DNA of 64,000 nt from an uncultured Paracoccaceae bacterium (GCA_913043905.1 CAJWNQ010000005.1:1-64000); one strand, 5' to 3'. Positions 29,826 to 39,201 are shown, counted from the stretch's first letter. Program-made: numbers and translations. The notes: a model not told the origin generated them from the sequence alone.

Positions 29826-30598
29826 GATGAAACCTTATTTTTTAATCCAGTACCCAAATATGCTTCAATCACTTGATCGTTTGCTTTAATTTCATCAATT
29901 GTTCCCTCGGCAAGCACACCGCCTTCAGCCATAACAATAACAGGATCACAAAGCCGCCCTATAAAATTCATATCATGTTCAATAACACAGAATGTATAGC
30001 CACGCTCCTTATTTAATCTAATAATAGCATCACCAATTGTATTTAAAAGTGTACGATTAACGCCTGCCCCAACTTCATCTAGAAATACAATTTTGGCATC
30101 AACCATCATTGTTCGCCCCAATTCAAGAAGTTTTTTTTGTCCACCAGATAAGTTTCCAGCTAATTCATTGGCAACATGAGCTATTTCGAGAAATTCAATT
30201 ACCTCATTAGCCTTTATCCGTAATAACTCTTCCTCTTCACGTATTTTTCCTGGCTTCAGCCAGACGTCCACTAAATTCTCTCCTGATTGGCCACCAGGCA
30301 CCATCATAAGGTTTTCACGCACAGTCATTGTCTTGAATTCATGGGCAATCTGAAACGTACGTAATAGTCCTTTATTAAAGAGTTTATGTGGAGGCAATCC
30401 TGTTATGTCTTTACCATCTAAAGTGACGGAGCCTTCTGAAGGTTCATATATACCGGCTATGACATTAAATAATGTAGTTTTACCTGCACCATTGGGCCCT
30501 ACTAAACCTGTAATAGAACCCTTCTCAATTGTAATTGAGGCATTGTTTACAGCAGTAAAGCCGCCAAATTTTTTTGTAAGATTTTTTACTGTAATCAT
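29822..30598 (-). CDS. livG: Branched-chain amino acid type ABC ATPase (LivG family)
   Basis: A 258-residue LivG-type ATPase: Walker A GPNGAGKTT, LivG-typical RTFQIAHEF Q-loop, signature LSGGQKKLLELGR, Walker B IVFLDEVGAGVN and VIEHDMNFIG with the switch histidine. The LDEVGAGVN stretch has V where LDEPxAG is usual, a common variation in this subgroup. It follows the binding-protein gene after a hairpin and couples to livF. Confidence 0.94.
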   Translation of the reverse strand: MITVKNLTKKFGGFTAVNNASITIEKGSITGLVGPNGAGKTTLFNVIAGIYEPSEGSVTLDGKDITGLPPHKLFNKGLLRTFQIAHEFKTMTVRENLMMVPGGQSGENLVDVWLKPGKIREEEELLRIKANEVIEFLEIAHVANELAGNLSGGQKKLLELGRTMMVDAKIVFLDEVGAGVNRTLLNTIGDAIIRLNKERGYTFCVIEHDMNFIGRLCDPVIVMAEGGVLAEGTIDEIKANDQVIEAYLGTGLKNKVSS

Positions 30599-30615
30599 AA
30601 GAAAATTCCATATGT

Positions 30616-30647
30616 AAAAGCGGCCCCATAAATATGGAGCCGCTTAA
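30616..30647 (-). terminator. Hairpin between the liv binding protein and livG
   Basis: On the minus strand aagcggc (30645-30639) pairs with gccgctt (30624-30618), extended inside by ccata/tatgg (30626-30630/30633-30637) with one mismatch, and followed by four T. It lies between the binding-protein stop and livG, so it should act as a partial terminator or as a stabilising 3' end. Confidence 0.75.
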
Positions 30648-30664
30648 AACTTTGAGTTATTAAT

Positions 30665-31837
30665 TTAACGATATTTTACAGTAGAAACTTTACCGTCTTT
30701 AATTTCAATTTGGCGGTAGTTACCTTTACTTTCACCAGCACCGATTAATTCAACGTTTGATGCACCAACATAATCGATTTCTCCACCTGAGGCCAAGATC
30801 TCCATACCTTTTGCTAATTCACCTACCTGAATTTTTTCACCTGGCGCATTAGCAACATCAAATACTTTACCCTTGTAATCAGAAGGACTTTTTGAACCAG
30901 CCGCCTGCATTGCTAATAGGATCAAAGCTGCAGCATCGTAACTTTCTGCTGCAAATGGAGACTCTGCATTAAATTTGCCGTCAACGTGTGCGATAAATGC
31001 TGCTGCGTCAACTCCTGGTGCTTGTCCAAATGAACCATTTAAATCTGACCCAATTGCTTCAGGTAGTGATCCACCAACCATTCCATCAGGTAGAACAAAA
31101 GTATCAAATGCACCTGTATCTAAAGAAGCTTGAATAATACCTTTACCACCTTGATCGAGATAACCCGCAACAACTAAGACATCACCTCCAGCTGCAGCTA
31201 AAGCGCCGACTTCAGAAGAATAGTCAGCCTTACCATCTTCATGAGATGCATTAATTGTTACTTCACCACCAGCAGCCTCGTATGCCGCTGCAAACGCATC
31301 GGCAAGACCTTTGCCGTAGTCATTATTTGTGTAGGTTAGAGCAACAGATTTAATACCTTTTTCCATTATGATGTTAGTCATAACTACGCCTTGGCGTGCA
31401 TCAGATGGAGCAGTGCGGAAAAATAAACCATTATCTTCAATGGTTGATAAAGCAGGTGATGTTGCAGATGGTGAGATCATTACCATACCATTTGGAAGTG
31501 CAACATTTGTTAATGTTGCAGTGGTAACGCCTGAACAGTCTCCACCAACAATACCAGAAACTTTATCAGAAGTAATTAAACGTTCTGCCGCAGCAGTTGC
31601 AGCACCAGCGTCTACACAAGTTGTGTCAGCGCGCACAGCGGTGACTGTCGAACCATTCATGAATTTTCCAGATGCGGAAATTTCCGCTATTGCAAGTTCA
31701 GCTCCTGGACCCATTTCGGCAACCAAGCTCTCAATTGGGCCAGTAAAGCCTAAGAATACACCTATCTTTACATCATCAGCATGTGCAGCAGTTACCATAG
31801 CAGCAGAAGCTACAGTCGCTAAAAGAAATTTTTTCAT
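30665..31837 (-). CDS. livJ: Periplasmic binding protein of the branched-chain amino acid ABC system
   Basis: A 390-residue type I periplasmic binding protein (Leu/Ile/Val-binding family). Signal peptide MKKFLLATVASAAMVTAAHA with cleavage at AHA|DDV. The mature start DVKIGVFLGFTGPIE is the ligand-binding first strand; SGIVGGDCSGVTTAT and SPSATSPALST form the cleft. Two cysteines (TTCVDA, GDCSG) could form a disulfide. A GGAGA ribosome site precedes the ATG. First gene of the operon; followed by a hairpin, then livG-F-H-M. Ligand not determined. Confidence 0.9.
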   Translation of the reverse strand: MKKFLLATVASAAMVTAAHADDVKIGVFLGFTGPIESLVAEMGPGAELAIAEISASGKFMNGSTVTAVRADTTCVDAGAATAAAERLITSDKVSGIVGGDCSGVTTATLTNVALPNGMVMISPSATSPALSTIEDNGLFFRTAPSDARQGVVMTNIIMEKGIKSVALTYTNNDYGKGLADAFAAAYEAAGGEVTINASHEDGKADYSSEVGALAAAGGDVLVVAGYLDQGGKGIIQASLDTGAFDTFVLPDGMVGGSLPEAIGSDLNGSFGQAPGVDAAAFIAHVDGKFNAESPFAAESYDAAALILLAMQAAGSKSPSDYKGKVFDVANAPGEKIQVGELAKGMEILASGGEIDYVGASNVELIGAGESKGNYRQIEIKDGKVSTVKYR

Positions 31838-32170
31838 TTTTTGTCTCCCAAAAATTTATTTAAATATAGGCCCAATATGTGATTCCATTGGTACCCAAAA
31901 TTATTCGTATATATAATGTTGAACAGATTTAACTTGGTGTCTAGGAAATTACGCATCTAAACTCTATAAAAGTGTTAATTTTATAGGCAAATAGTTTTTT
32001 CTTTGACTATTAAATACAAAATATAAATAATTTCTGAATTATTAAGATATTTATTAAAAAAATAAATTAAGAAATAAACCTATCGATTTATCAAAATATA
32101 TAATTTACCAAGTTTTATTTTTATTAATATTTTAAAATTATATAAATTTCTATTGATAATAAATATACTG
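31838..32170. other. AT-rich upstream region of the liv operon (333 bp)
   Basis: It lies upstream of the liv binding-protein gene and downstream of the acyl-CoA ligase stop, both on the minus strand. It holds the GGAGA ribosome site of the binding-protein gene and must contain the liv promoter. The rest is nearly pure A/T; I see no GC-rich hairpin, tRNA or convincing small gene. Confidence 0.6.
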
Positions 32171-33703
32171 TTAAGCAGTTTTGTGCATTAATTCTCTTAA
32201 TTTAATACGCTGAATTTTTCCTGATGGTCCCTTCGGCAAATCATTTAAAAAATGAATACGATCTGGGGACTTAAAATTGCCTAATTTAGAAAAGCAAATA
32301 TTTAACATATCAGCTTCAGATGCATTACTGTAGTCAACTAATTTTACGGCAGCTTCAATACGTTGGCCATATACAGCACAAGGAATTGCAAATGCTGCAG
32401 CTTCTACAACATCTTTGTGCGAATAAAGGGCATCATCGATTTCTCGCGGAGAAATATTTTCACCACCCTTAATTATTAATTCTTTTAATCTTCCAGATAC
32501 AAAAACATAACCCTCAACATCTATGTAACCCAAATCACCTGTTAACAACCATCCATCAATAGTTTTAGACTTCTGTGTGGCACTCTCATTGTTAAGATAT
32601 TCAAGCATAACATTTGGTCCACGAACTGCTATTTCACCAGTATGGCCAGTTATCTGATCGGTTCCATCTAATGTTAAAATCTTTACTTCGTTACCAAAAG
32701 CAATTCCCGGTGAACCGATCTTACGTTTTCCTGGTGGCAATGGGTTTGATAGGATTTGTGCTGCAGTTTCAGTTAACCCCATAGTTTCAATAATAGACAA
32801 TCCAAATCGATTTTCAAAATTAGATTGAGTATCTATAGCCAATGGAGCAGATGCAGACCGACCAAAACGTAAATTTTCTTTAACAGCATCACTTGGGTCA
32901 GCTTTTCCATGTAGCAAATGTGAAATTATTGTAGGAACAACAGAGAACCAAGTTATATGAAATTTTTCACAATGTTCCCAAAATGCTGAATTAGAAAATT
33001 TAGGACAAATTACGCTTGATCCACCAGATATTAAAGGTGCAATTACGGTCACACAAAGACCATTAATATGATAAAGGGGTAGAACACAAAGCGCACGATC
33101 AGTTGATTTTAATTCGTGTGCCACTGAAGTCGTCCACCCACCAGACAGTAAACTAGAATGACTATGGACAACTCCTTTTGGTACTCCAGTAGTACCAGAA
33201 GTATACATTAAGAGAGCATGATCAGTTTCATTAAGTTCATGTAAATTTATTTCTGGAACATTTTTATTTAAAAACTGTTCTGCAGCATTTATGATCTGTG
33301 GCCTTGCATCAGTTTCATCAAGCGCATCTGATAATATCTTTGATTGTTCTGGTGAACTACAAACGTATCTACATTTACTATGTGAAATAGCATGCCCTAA
33401 AGCAGCAGGCCCTGCCGCTAAATTTAGTGGTGTAGCACGGAAACCACCATATAATATAGCATAAAAAGTTAGCAAAGCCGGACGCCCATTAGACATACAA
33501 ATGGCTATACTCTCACCTTTAGCTATTCCTAAATGTGTTAGGCCAAATGTAATATTTTTTGCGCAATTACGTAATGTTAGCCAAGTAAGGTCCTCCGCCC
33601 CATCAGAAAAAAGATAACAGATCCCATTTGGTGTCTTTTCTGCATGATAGTCTAACCATTCGCGGACAGTTCCTTTGGGTGGCAATGTTTCACTGTAGTT
33701 CAT
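32171..33703 (-). CDS. Acyl-CoA ligase, candidate sulfoacetyl-CoA ligase (SauT-like)
   Basis: A 510-residue AMP-forming acyl-CoA synthetase: P-loop-like YTSGTTGVPKG, TMGLTETAAQ (A5), WLLTGDLGYID (A7), GRLKELIIKGGENISPREID (A8) and the C-terminal lysine motif PKGPSGKIQR (A10). It adenylates a carboxylate and transfers it to CoA. It couples by ATGA (33700-33703) to the acylating aldehyde dehydrogenase, the SauS-SauT arrangement of sulfoacetate degradation; by that context the substrate may be sulfoacetate, though another short carboxylate is possible. ATG 33703 is preferred to an in-frame TTG at 33721. Confidence 0.82.
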   Translation of the reverse strand: MNYSETLPPKGTVREWLDYHAEKTPNGICYLFSDGAEDLTWLTLRNCAKNITFGLTHLGIAKGESIAICMSNGRPALLTFYAILYGGFRATPLNLAAGPAALGHAISHSKCRYVCSSPEQSKILSDALDETDARPQIINAAEQFLNKNVPEINLHELNETDHALLMYTSGTTGVPKGVVHSHSSLLSGGWTTSVAHELKSTDRALCVLPLYHINGLCVTVIAPLISGGSSVICPKFSNSAFWEHCEKFHITWFSVVPTIISHLLHGKADPSDAVKENLRFGRSASAPLAIDTQSNFENRFGLSIIETMGLTETAAQILSNPLPPGKRKIGSPGIAFGNEVKILTLDGTDQITGHTGEIAVRGPNVMLEYLNNESATQKSKTIDGWLLTGDLGYIDVEGYVFVSGRLKELIIKGGENISPREIDDALYSHKDVVEAAAFAIPCAVYGQRIEAAVKLVDYSNASEADMLNICFSKLGNFKSPDRIHFLNDLPKGPSGKIQRIKLRELMHKTA

Positions 33704-35109
33704 TTCCCAACTGAACTCCAATAATCAGCAAATATATCGTCAACCAAAGGTTCCACTGCTGGAATTTCATGAACTACATTTGTAATGTTCAGAAAATGTT
33801 TCCAATGTAAATTTTCATCAATTGAATTTCCACCCCAGCTGCCACAACCCATCGATAATGAAAACGGCAATCCATTATTAAAAGAACCACCAGTAGCAAA
33901 ACAATGCGCTTGATTAACTATCACGCGGCAAGTGGGTAATGTCATAGCCATTTTTTTAGCACGATCTGTATTATTTGTGTGAATACCAATAGAATGCCCT
34001 GCACCATAATGCTCTAACATTTTTTTTGATTTTATCATTGCATCATCAAAATTTCTCGCTCGGTATAGTGCAATTACTCGAGATAATTTTTCACCTGATA
34101 AGGGGAATGATGCACCAATACCTTGAGTCTCAATACAGATAAATTTTGTATTTTTTGGTACGTGGTCTTCTAAATCTAGTGCATTAATTAAAGTATCCGC
34201 GTCTTGGGCTATTGCATGACGACTTAAATTTCCTTTTTCCCAAAGACGCCCTATTATGTGATTTTCCATTGATTGAGGCAAAGTTGTCCCACCTACTAAA
34301 GCTAATGCTTTAATGAATTCATCATAAATTGCATCAACAATAATTAGTGAATTCTCAGATGAACAAGATGTTGCATTATCAAATGTTTTAGATGAAGCAA
34401 TTTTTTTAGCTGCGGCTATTAAGTCAGAGGTTTCGTCTATAATTACAGTTACATTTCCAGCACCAACACCAATTGCTGGAGTGCCAGAAGTGTAAGCACG
34501 GCGAACATTATTTTGTGAACCGGTGACAATAACTAAATCTGTTTTCTCTAGCATACGTTGAGTTTTATCTTTGGTTCCAGGCGCTGTTATCATTTGAACT
34601 AAGTCTGAATTGATGCCAGCCTTAGAAAATTCTGTATGTATGTAGCCAAGAAGTCTCTCACATCCAACAATCCCTTTGGGTGATGGAGATAGGATAATAG
34701 CATTTCCACATTTGACTGCATTAATAATATTATTTGCAGGTGTAGCAATTGGGTTTGTTGAAGGAACAACAGCACCAACAACACCAATAGCACGCGCAAT
34801 CTTTGTTAAACCTTTATCAGGATCTTCCTCTATGACACCAAAAGTTTTTATTTTTTCTATATCTCGAAGTAATCCTAAAGTTTTCCTATGATTTTTTGTT
34901 ATTTTATCGGCAACGTTTCCCAAGCCAGTGCTTGAAACAGCTAACTCGGAAAGCTCTTTATTTCTAGCAGGTTCCATGATGGCCCAGCCTACTGCATGTG
35001 CAGCTTTATCATAAAGCCTTTGTGACCCATTTTTCTCAAACTCAGATTGTGCTTTGCGAGCACTGCTTATTATTTGGTCTACTTGATTAATATCTGTTTC
35101 TAACGGCAT
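33700..35109 (-). CDS. CoA-acylating aldehyde dehydrogenase, SauS-like
   Basis: A 469-residue aldehyde dehydrogenase of the CoA-acylating class (as in AdhE/EutE and SauS). Cofactor-binding segment VPSTNPIATPANNI (115-128); catalytic Cys249 in NATSCSSENS; the C-terminal stretch ATGGSFNNGLPFSLSMGCG resembles my recollection of sulfoacetaldehyde dehydrogenases (acylating). In that pathway it reduces sulfoacetyl-CoA to sulfoacetaldehyde, which Xsc then desulfonates; no xsc is in the window. ATG 35109 is chosen since AGG lies 8-10 bases upstream; an in-frame non-ATG start at 35142 would run into the hairpin. It couples to the ligase downstream. Confidence 0.85.
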   Translation of the reverse strand: MPLETDINQVDQIISSARKAQSEFEKNGSQRLYDKAAHAVGWAIMEPARNKELSELAVSSTGLGNVADKITKNHRKTLGLLRDIEKIKTFGVIEEDPDKGLTKIARAIGVVGAVVPSTNPIATPANNIINAVKCGNAIILSPSPKGIVGCERLLGYIHTEFSKAGINSDLVQMITAPGTKDKTQRMLEKTDLVIVTGSQNNVRRAYTSGTPAIGVGAGNVTVIIDETSDLIAAAKKIASSKTFDNATSCSSENSLIIVDAIYDEFIKALALVGGTTLPQSMENHIIGRLWEKGNLSRHAIAQDADTLINALDLEDHVPKNTKFICIETQGIGASFPLSGEKLSRVIALYRARNFDDAMIKSKKMLEHYGAGHSIGIHTNNTDRAKKMAMTLPTCRVIVNQAHCFATGGSFNNGLPFSLSMGCGSWGGNSIDENLHWKHFLNITNVVHEIPAVEPLVDDIFADYWSSVGK

Positions 35110-35130
35110 GAATAACCTATCATTTAAAAC

Positions 35131-35152
35131 GAGGCAGGCCAAAGCCTGCCTC
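35131..35152 (-). terminator. Hairpin between tctC and the aldehyde dehydrogenase
   Basis: A perfect 9-bp GC-rich stem (gaggcaggc 35131-35139 with gcctgcctc 35144-35152) with a 4-nt loop; on the minus strand it is followed by cgtttt. It lies 10 bp after the tctC stop, so it could attenuate transcription from the transporter genes into the enzyme genes. Confidence 0.75.
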
Positions 35153-35161
35153 TAATTTCTA

Positions 35162-36118
35162 TCAAAGACCTTTTAAAAGTTCTTCTAAAGTAGTCTGACG
35201 TTTTGCCCACATATCTAAAACTTCAGCACGGTTCATAATTTTCATTGGAGAACCACCAGCCTTCATTTTTTGTGCAACTCTTTTATGTGCAAACATCACC
35301 GGAACAACTTTTGCTAACTTATCTATTATAGCTTGTGGCGTTCCCTTTGGGACCATAACTCCACGGAAATTCACGGATGTATTATCTACATCTAAACCCT
35401 GTTCCAACATAGTTGGGACATCAGGTAAAAATGCATTACGTTCTAAATCTGCTACTCCCAAAATTTTGATTGTGCCAGCTGCCTTTGCACGAAATGCATC
35501 AGACAAATTATTTACTCCCCCAAGAACTTCACCACTAATGACAGCTTTCATTGCACCAGCTCCACCAGATTTGTTGGGAATGTATAACATTTTCACACCA
35601 GCAGCTTTTTCGATTTGAAGAGCTGCTATATGATGCCCAACAAAAAGGCCGGCACCAGAAAAGGTTAATTTTCCTGGGTTAGCTTTTGCAAAAGCAACAA
35701 CATCTGCCATTGAGTTAAATTTACTATCTTTTCCAACAACAAATACAGCAGGATCTGACCCCCAATTTGCTATAGGCTCAAAGCTATCAGTTGAATAATC
35801 GACACCGCCCTTAATGGACTGTGCTATAAAGTGTGGGACATTGTACCCACCCATAGTATATCCATTTTTTTCAGCATCGTTGGCAAACCAATTCCATCCC
35901 ACACGGCCACCCGCACCAGGTTTATTTATAATCGCAATGGGCATGCCAAGCATATCATCATTACCTGCTGGAATAGTTGCAATACGAGCTTGGAAATCTG
36001 TTGCTCCCCCTGCACCATAAGGTATCATCAATAATACTGGACGTTCAGGATATTCTGCTTTTACTGCTCCTGATATACCAATTAGCGAAATTGCTAAGGC
36101 TACTATAATCTTTTTCAT
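35162..36118 (-). CDS. tctC: Tripartite tricarboxylate transporter binding protein
   Basis: A 318-residue Bug/TctC-family periplasmic binding protein. The signal peptide runs to about residue 21 (cleavage VKA|EYP). Mature sequence YPERPVLLMIPYGAGGATDFQAR is the ligand loop region of the family; FSGAGLFVGHHIAALQIEKAAG follows. TctC proteins bind carboxylates; a sulfonated carboxylate would fit the operon's enzymes. Here tctC is the third gene, after tctA and tctB, and a hairpin follows it. Confidence 0.92.
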   Translation of the reverse strand: MKKIIVALAISLIGISGAVKAEYPERPVLLMIPYGAGGATDFQARIATIPAGNDDMLGMPIAIINKPGAGGRVGWNWFANDAEKNGYTMGGYNVPHFIAQSIKGGVDYSTDSFEPIANWGSDPAVFVVGKDSKFNSMADVVAFAKANPGKLTFSGAGLFVGHHIAALQIEKAAGVKMLYIPNKSGGAGAMKAVISGEVLGGVNNLSDAFRAKAAGTIKILGVADLERNAFLPDVPTMLEQGLDVDNTSVNFRGVMVPKGTPQAIIDKLAKVVPVMFAHKRVAQKMKAGGSPMKIMNRAEVLDMWAKRQTTLEELLKGL

Positions 36119-36155
36119 TTAATTCTCCTCCCGAGAGTTTTACTGTTTTATACAG

Positions 36156-36611
36156 CTAAATAAACATTCCACGCGGAGTATAGACCACAAGGATCTTCGC
36201 GAAGAGTGCATACATTATGGCGACAAAACCTGCCGTTATTATTATACGTTTAAACCATGATTTATATTCAGAATGTGAAGCTGGATCATAGCTTGTAAGC
36301 AATAGGAAAAACGCAACTGATGTTGCAGTGTAAAAACCAAGTGATTTAGCTGCCCAGAAAATATAAATAGCAGAGATTAAAACTCCTGGTGCCATATTTT
36401 TAAACATATTTATTGAAAGTCCATTGCCAGCTTTCGATCGACCCATCAAAGCTTTTACAAATGTCCACAAAGCGAGACCCAGAAAAAAGATAGAAACAAC
36501 ACGTGGAAATAAATAAGCATCTGCTGGTTGTCTTGTGAAACTTACATAACAAACCGTAACAGCAACCAATGCTACAAGGCCTGAAGATATTTTATGTTGG
36601 AATATATTCAA
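36156..36611 (-). CDS. tctB: Tripartite tricarboxylate transporter small membrane subunit
   Basis: A 151-residue protein with four hydrophobic segments, as expected for the poorly conserved TctB subunit; the DAYLFPRVV loop after the first segment is typical. It is coupled to tctA by a 4-bp ATGA overlap (36608-36611), which supports the assignment more than sequence does. It partners the large TctA subunit in the inner membrane. Confidence 0.9.
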   Translation of the reverse strand: MNIFQHKISSGLVALVAVTVCYVSFTRQPADAYLFPRVVSIFFLGLALWTFVKALMGRSKAGNGLSINMFKNMAPGVLISAIYIFWAAKSLGFYTATSVAFFLLLTSYDPASHSEYKSWFKRIIITAGFVAIMYALFAKILVVYTPRGMFI

Positions 36612-38101
36612 TGCTCTGTCCTCTTTGCCGTAATTTCAGACCAAAATGAAAACCCAACAGACAAAACTACAATTGATACCAAGACTATGTTGAGACCCCC
36701 AGTGAAAAAGTAAACAAATGGTCCGTTTTGCGCAGTTGAAATTAAAGAACCAGTAACAAAATTGCTTTCAGCAATTGGTCCGAGAATTAGACCCAAAACT
36801 AAAGGTGCTGCAGAGAAACCAAACCGCTCAAGAAAGTACATCATGGTTCCCAGTACTGCCATAACATAAACATCACCCATTGATTGTTGAACTGCAAAAG
36901 ATCCAAAAGCAGCCAAACCTAATACAATTGCCGCCATAATTGATTGTGGAACTTGCGCCACCCTTGCGGCCATTGATGCAATATAAATACCAAAAATACA
37001 CATTAGTATCTGACCAATAAGCATTGAGTTAATAAATGGCCAAATTACCTCTGGATGTTGTTGAAATAGATTTGGCCCAGGAAATATTCCATGAATAATT
37101 AATCCACCCAATAAAACTGCAGCGGTCGGACTGCCAGGTATCGATAGTGTAAGTAAAGGAACTAAAGACGGGCCTACCATTGCGTTATTTGCAGATTCTG
37201 CAGCAATAACACCTTCTGAATGACCAGTTCCGAACTTTGCCTTTTCAGGAGAGAACTTTTTTGCTTGGTCGTACGCTAATAGTCCGGCTATCTGTCCTCC
37301 TACACCTGGAATTAAGCCTATAACTGAACCTACACTTGTGCCGATTGCTAATGCTCTTTTACGAGAAAATACTTCACGGAATGCTGCAGATACTGGATGT
37401 TTCTTGACAATGATTTGTTCAACATCAGTTTGAAACCGCCCTTTTGCAAACATTGTAATAACTTGTGGGATAGCAAATAAACCAATTAAAGCTGGTATTA
37501 TATTAACTCCACCACCAAGTGCTGGATGAAAAACAAATCTTTTAACACCTTGAATGTCATCGAAACCAATTGTGGCCAACCACATTCCAATACATCCAGA
37601 TAATAAACCCTTCACAACAGATCCAGCTTCAAGAGAACCTATAACTGTCACACCAATAATTGCGAGCCAAAATGTATGTGAATAACCAAAAGAATTAGCC
37701 ATTTTAGCTAATACAGGCGTTAAAAAAATTAATAGAAAGACACCAAATAGCCCGCCTATAAGTGAAGAAATAAAAGAAAGTTGTAATGCTTTAGCTCCCT
37801 CACCTTTTCGAGCCATAGCATTTCCGTCTAATGTAGTTGCAATATTTGCAGGTGCACCAGGTATCTTTAGTAAGATGGCACTAACAGCACCACCAGCAAC
37901 AGTAGAAGTATATGCAGCGCCTAATAAAATGAGACCATGTACTGGGGTCATATTAAAAGTGAATGGAATTAATAAAGCCACAGTCATTGTTGGCGATAGG
38001 CCTGGGGTAGCACCCATTATTAATCCACCAATGGTTCCACCTATAAGCAATAACATTGACGTAAGTGTAAAAACTTCACCAAAATAAAAAATGAAATCCA
38101 T
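36608..38101 (-). CDS. tctA: Tripartite tricarboxylate transporter large membrane subunit
   Basis: TctA, 497 residues with about eleven or twelve hydrophobic segments, forms the secondary-transport channel. Family marks: GATPGLSPTMTVALLIPFTF near residue 30, LGAAYTSTVAGGAVSAILLKIPG and the symmetric second repeat GLIPGVGGQIAGLLAYDQAK, then SIPGSPTAAVLLGGL. It heads the operon tctA-tctB-tctC-dehydrogenase-ligase, with AGGAG before the ATG on the minus strand. The 80-bp gap to the divergent LacI gene contains a palindromic operator. Confidence 0.95.
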   Translation of the reverse strand: MDFIFYFGEVFTLTSMLLLIGGTIGGLIMGATPGLSPTMTVALLIPFTFNMTPVHGLILLGAAYTSTVAGGAVSAILLKIPGAPANIATTLDGNAMARKGEGAKALQLSFISSLIGGLFGVFLLIFLTPVLAKMANSFGYSHTFWLAIIGVTVIGSLEAGSVVKGLLSGCIGMWLATIGFDDIQGVKRFVFHPALGGGVNIIPALIGLFAIPQVITMFAKGRFQTDVEQIIVKKHPVSAAFREVFSRKRALAIGTSVGSVIGLIPGVGGQIAGLLAYDQAKKFSPEKAKFGTGHSEGVIAAESANNAMVGPSLVPLLTLSIPGSPTAAVLLGGLIIHGIFPGPNLFQQHPEVIWPFINSMLIGQILMCIFGIYIASMAARVAQVPQSIMAAIVLGLAAFGSFAVQQSMGDVYVMAVLGTMMYFLERFGFSAAPLVLGLILGPIAESNFVTGSLISTAQNGPFVYFFTGGLNIVLVSIVVLSVGFSFWSEITAKRTEH

Positions 38102-38146
38102 AAAATATACTCCTCTTATAATTCTCTTTTATATAATGAAAATAGT

Positions 38147-38164
38147 AATGCAAACGTTTTCATT
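38147..38164. promoter_or_regulatory. LacI-family operator between tctA and the regulator gene
   Basis: AATGCAAAC-GTTTTCATT is an 18-bp palindrome with a central CG and a single mismatch, the form bound by LacI/GalR-family proteins. It lies 46 bp before the tctA start and 18 bp before the preferred regulator start (38182), so one site could control both directions. Confidence 0.75.
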
Positions 38165-38181
38165 TAATGTATGGTTTAACT

Positions 38182-39201
38182 ATGAAACATAAAACAAATG
38201 TTGATATTATTGATGTAGCCATACATGCGGGAGTTTCTCCAGCAACAGTTTCGCGTTCATTTAATCATCCTAAGAAAGTCCTAGCAAGTACGCGCAAGCG
38301 AATAGAAAAAGCTATTTTACAGACTGGCTATATTAGGAATAGAGCGGCACAAGCCATTCAAGGAAAGCGAAGTGGTACCGTTGGATTAATTGTTCCCACA
38401 CTAGATAATGCTATTTTTTCCAATCTTATTCAGGCATTTTCAGATGAAATGAGGAAACATGGCTTTACTATGTTGGTTACAACACATGGCTACGATTTAA
38501 ATGATGAGTATGCACTGCTTCGTAGCTTATTAGAGCATCGAGTGGAAGGTGTAGCATTAATTGGCCACGATCATTCTGAAGATACATACAATCTCTTAGA
38601 AAGGCGGAATGTGCCTGTAGTGTCAATGTGGAGTTACAAGCGAAATTCGAAGATTTCTTGTGTAGGTGGTGAAAATGATCAAGCAGGACGTGCTATTGCA
38701 AAACATATAATCAATATTGGGCACAGTCAAATTGCTGTCGCTTTTCCAAATGTAGAAGAAAATGATCGAGCAAGAGATAGAAAAAATGGAGTACTTAAAT
38801 ATTTATCAGAAAATTTTATTGAGGTACCAGATTATTGGCAGATTGAAACAGCATATTCAGTACAAGATGCAAGAAAAAGCGCTGCTAAAATGTTTGAAAA
38901 CCACCCACGTCCAACAGCTGTCATTACTGGTAATGATGTAATTGCTCAGGGAGTTATTTATGCAGCTCAGGCAAAAGGTTTAAATGTTCCAAATGATATA
39001 TCAGTCACTGGAATTGGAGACTTTTCAAATTCTGCATCATCCTTCCCAAGCATTACAACTGTGAGAATGCGTCCCAACAAAGTTGGCACAAAAGCAGCAT
39101 TAGTTTTATTAGATCGTATCAATGGTGATAGAGAAGCATACCCAACTCGTATAAAAGTGTCCGTTGAAGTAAAAAGTCGTGAAAGTACTAAAAGTATTTA
39201 A
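38182..39201 (+). CDS. LacI/GalR-family regulator of the tct operon
   Basis: A 339-residue LacI-family repressor. The helix-turn-helix is at about residues 9-28 (IDVAIHAGVSPATVSRSFN), followed by the hinge region that ends RAAQAIQGKRSGTVGLIVP, then a periplasmic-binding-protein-like sensor domain. The ligand-binding fold is complete (SVTGIGDF, TTVRMRP). It is divergent from tctA with one operator between. ATG 38182 is preferred; ATG 38167 (5 residues longer) would sit almost on the operator. The inducer is probably the imported carboxylate or its CoA ester, by context. Its 3' end lies 4 bp inside the end of the convergent permease gene. Confidence 0.9.
   Translation: MKHKTNVDIIDVAIHAGVSPATVSRSFNHPKKVLASTRKRIEKAILQTGYIRNRAAQAIQGKRSGTVGLIVPTLDNAIFSNLIQAFSDEMRKHGFTMLVTTHGYDLNDEYALLRSLLEHRVEGVALIGHDHSEDTYNLLERRNVPVVSMWSYKRNSKISCVGGENDQAGRAIAKHIINIGHSQIAVAFPNVEENDRARDRKNGVLKYLSENFIEVPDYWQIETAYSVQDARKSAAKMFENHPRPTAVITGNDVIAQGVIYAAQAKGLNVPNDISVTGIGDFSNSASSFPSITTVRMRPNKVGTKAALVLLDRINGDREAYPTRIKVSVEVKSRESTKSI

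Noticed and set aside
31368-31916. 182-codon plus-strand frame opposite the liv binding-protein gene
   Set aside because: It is the antisense shadow of a well-supported gene with a signal peptide and ribosome site; no domain is recognisable.
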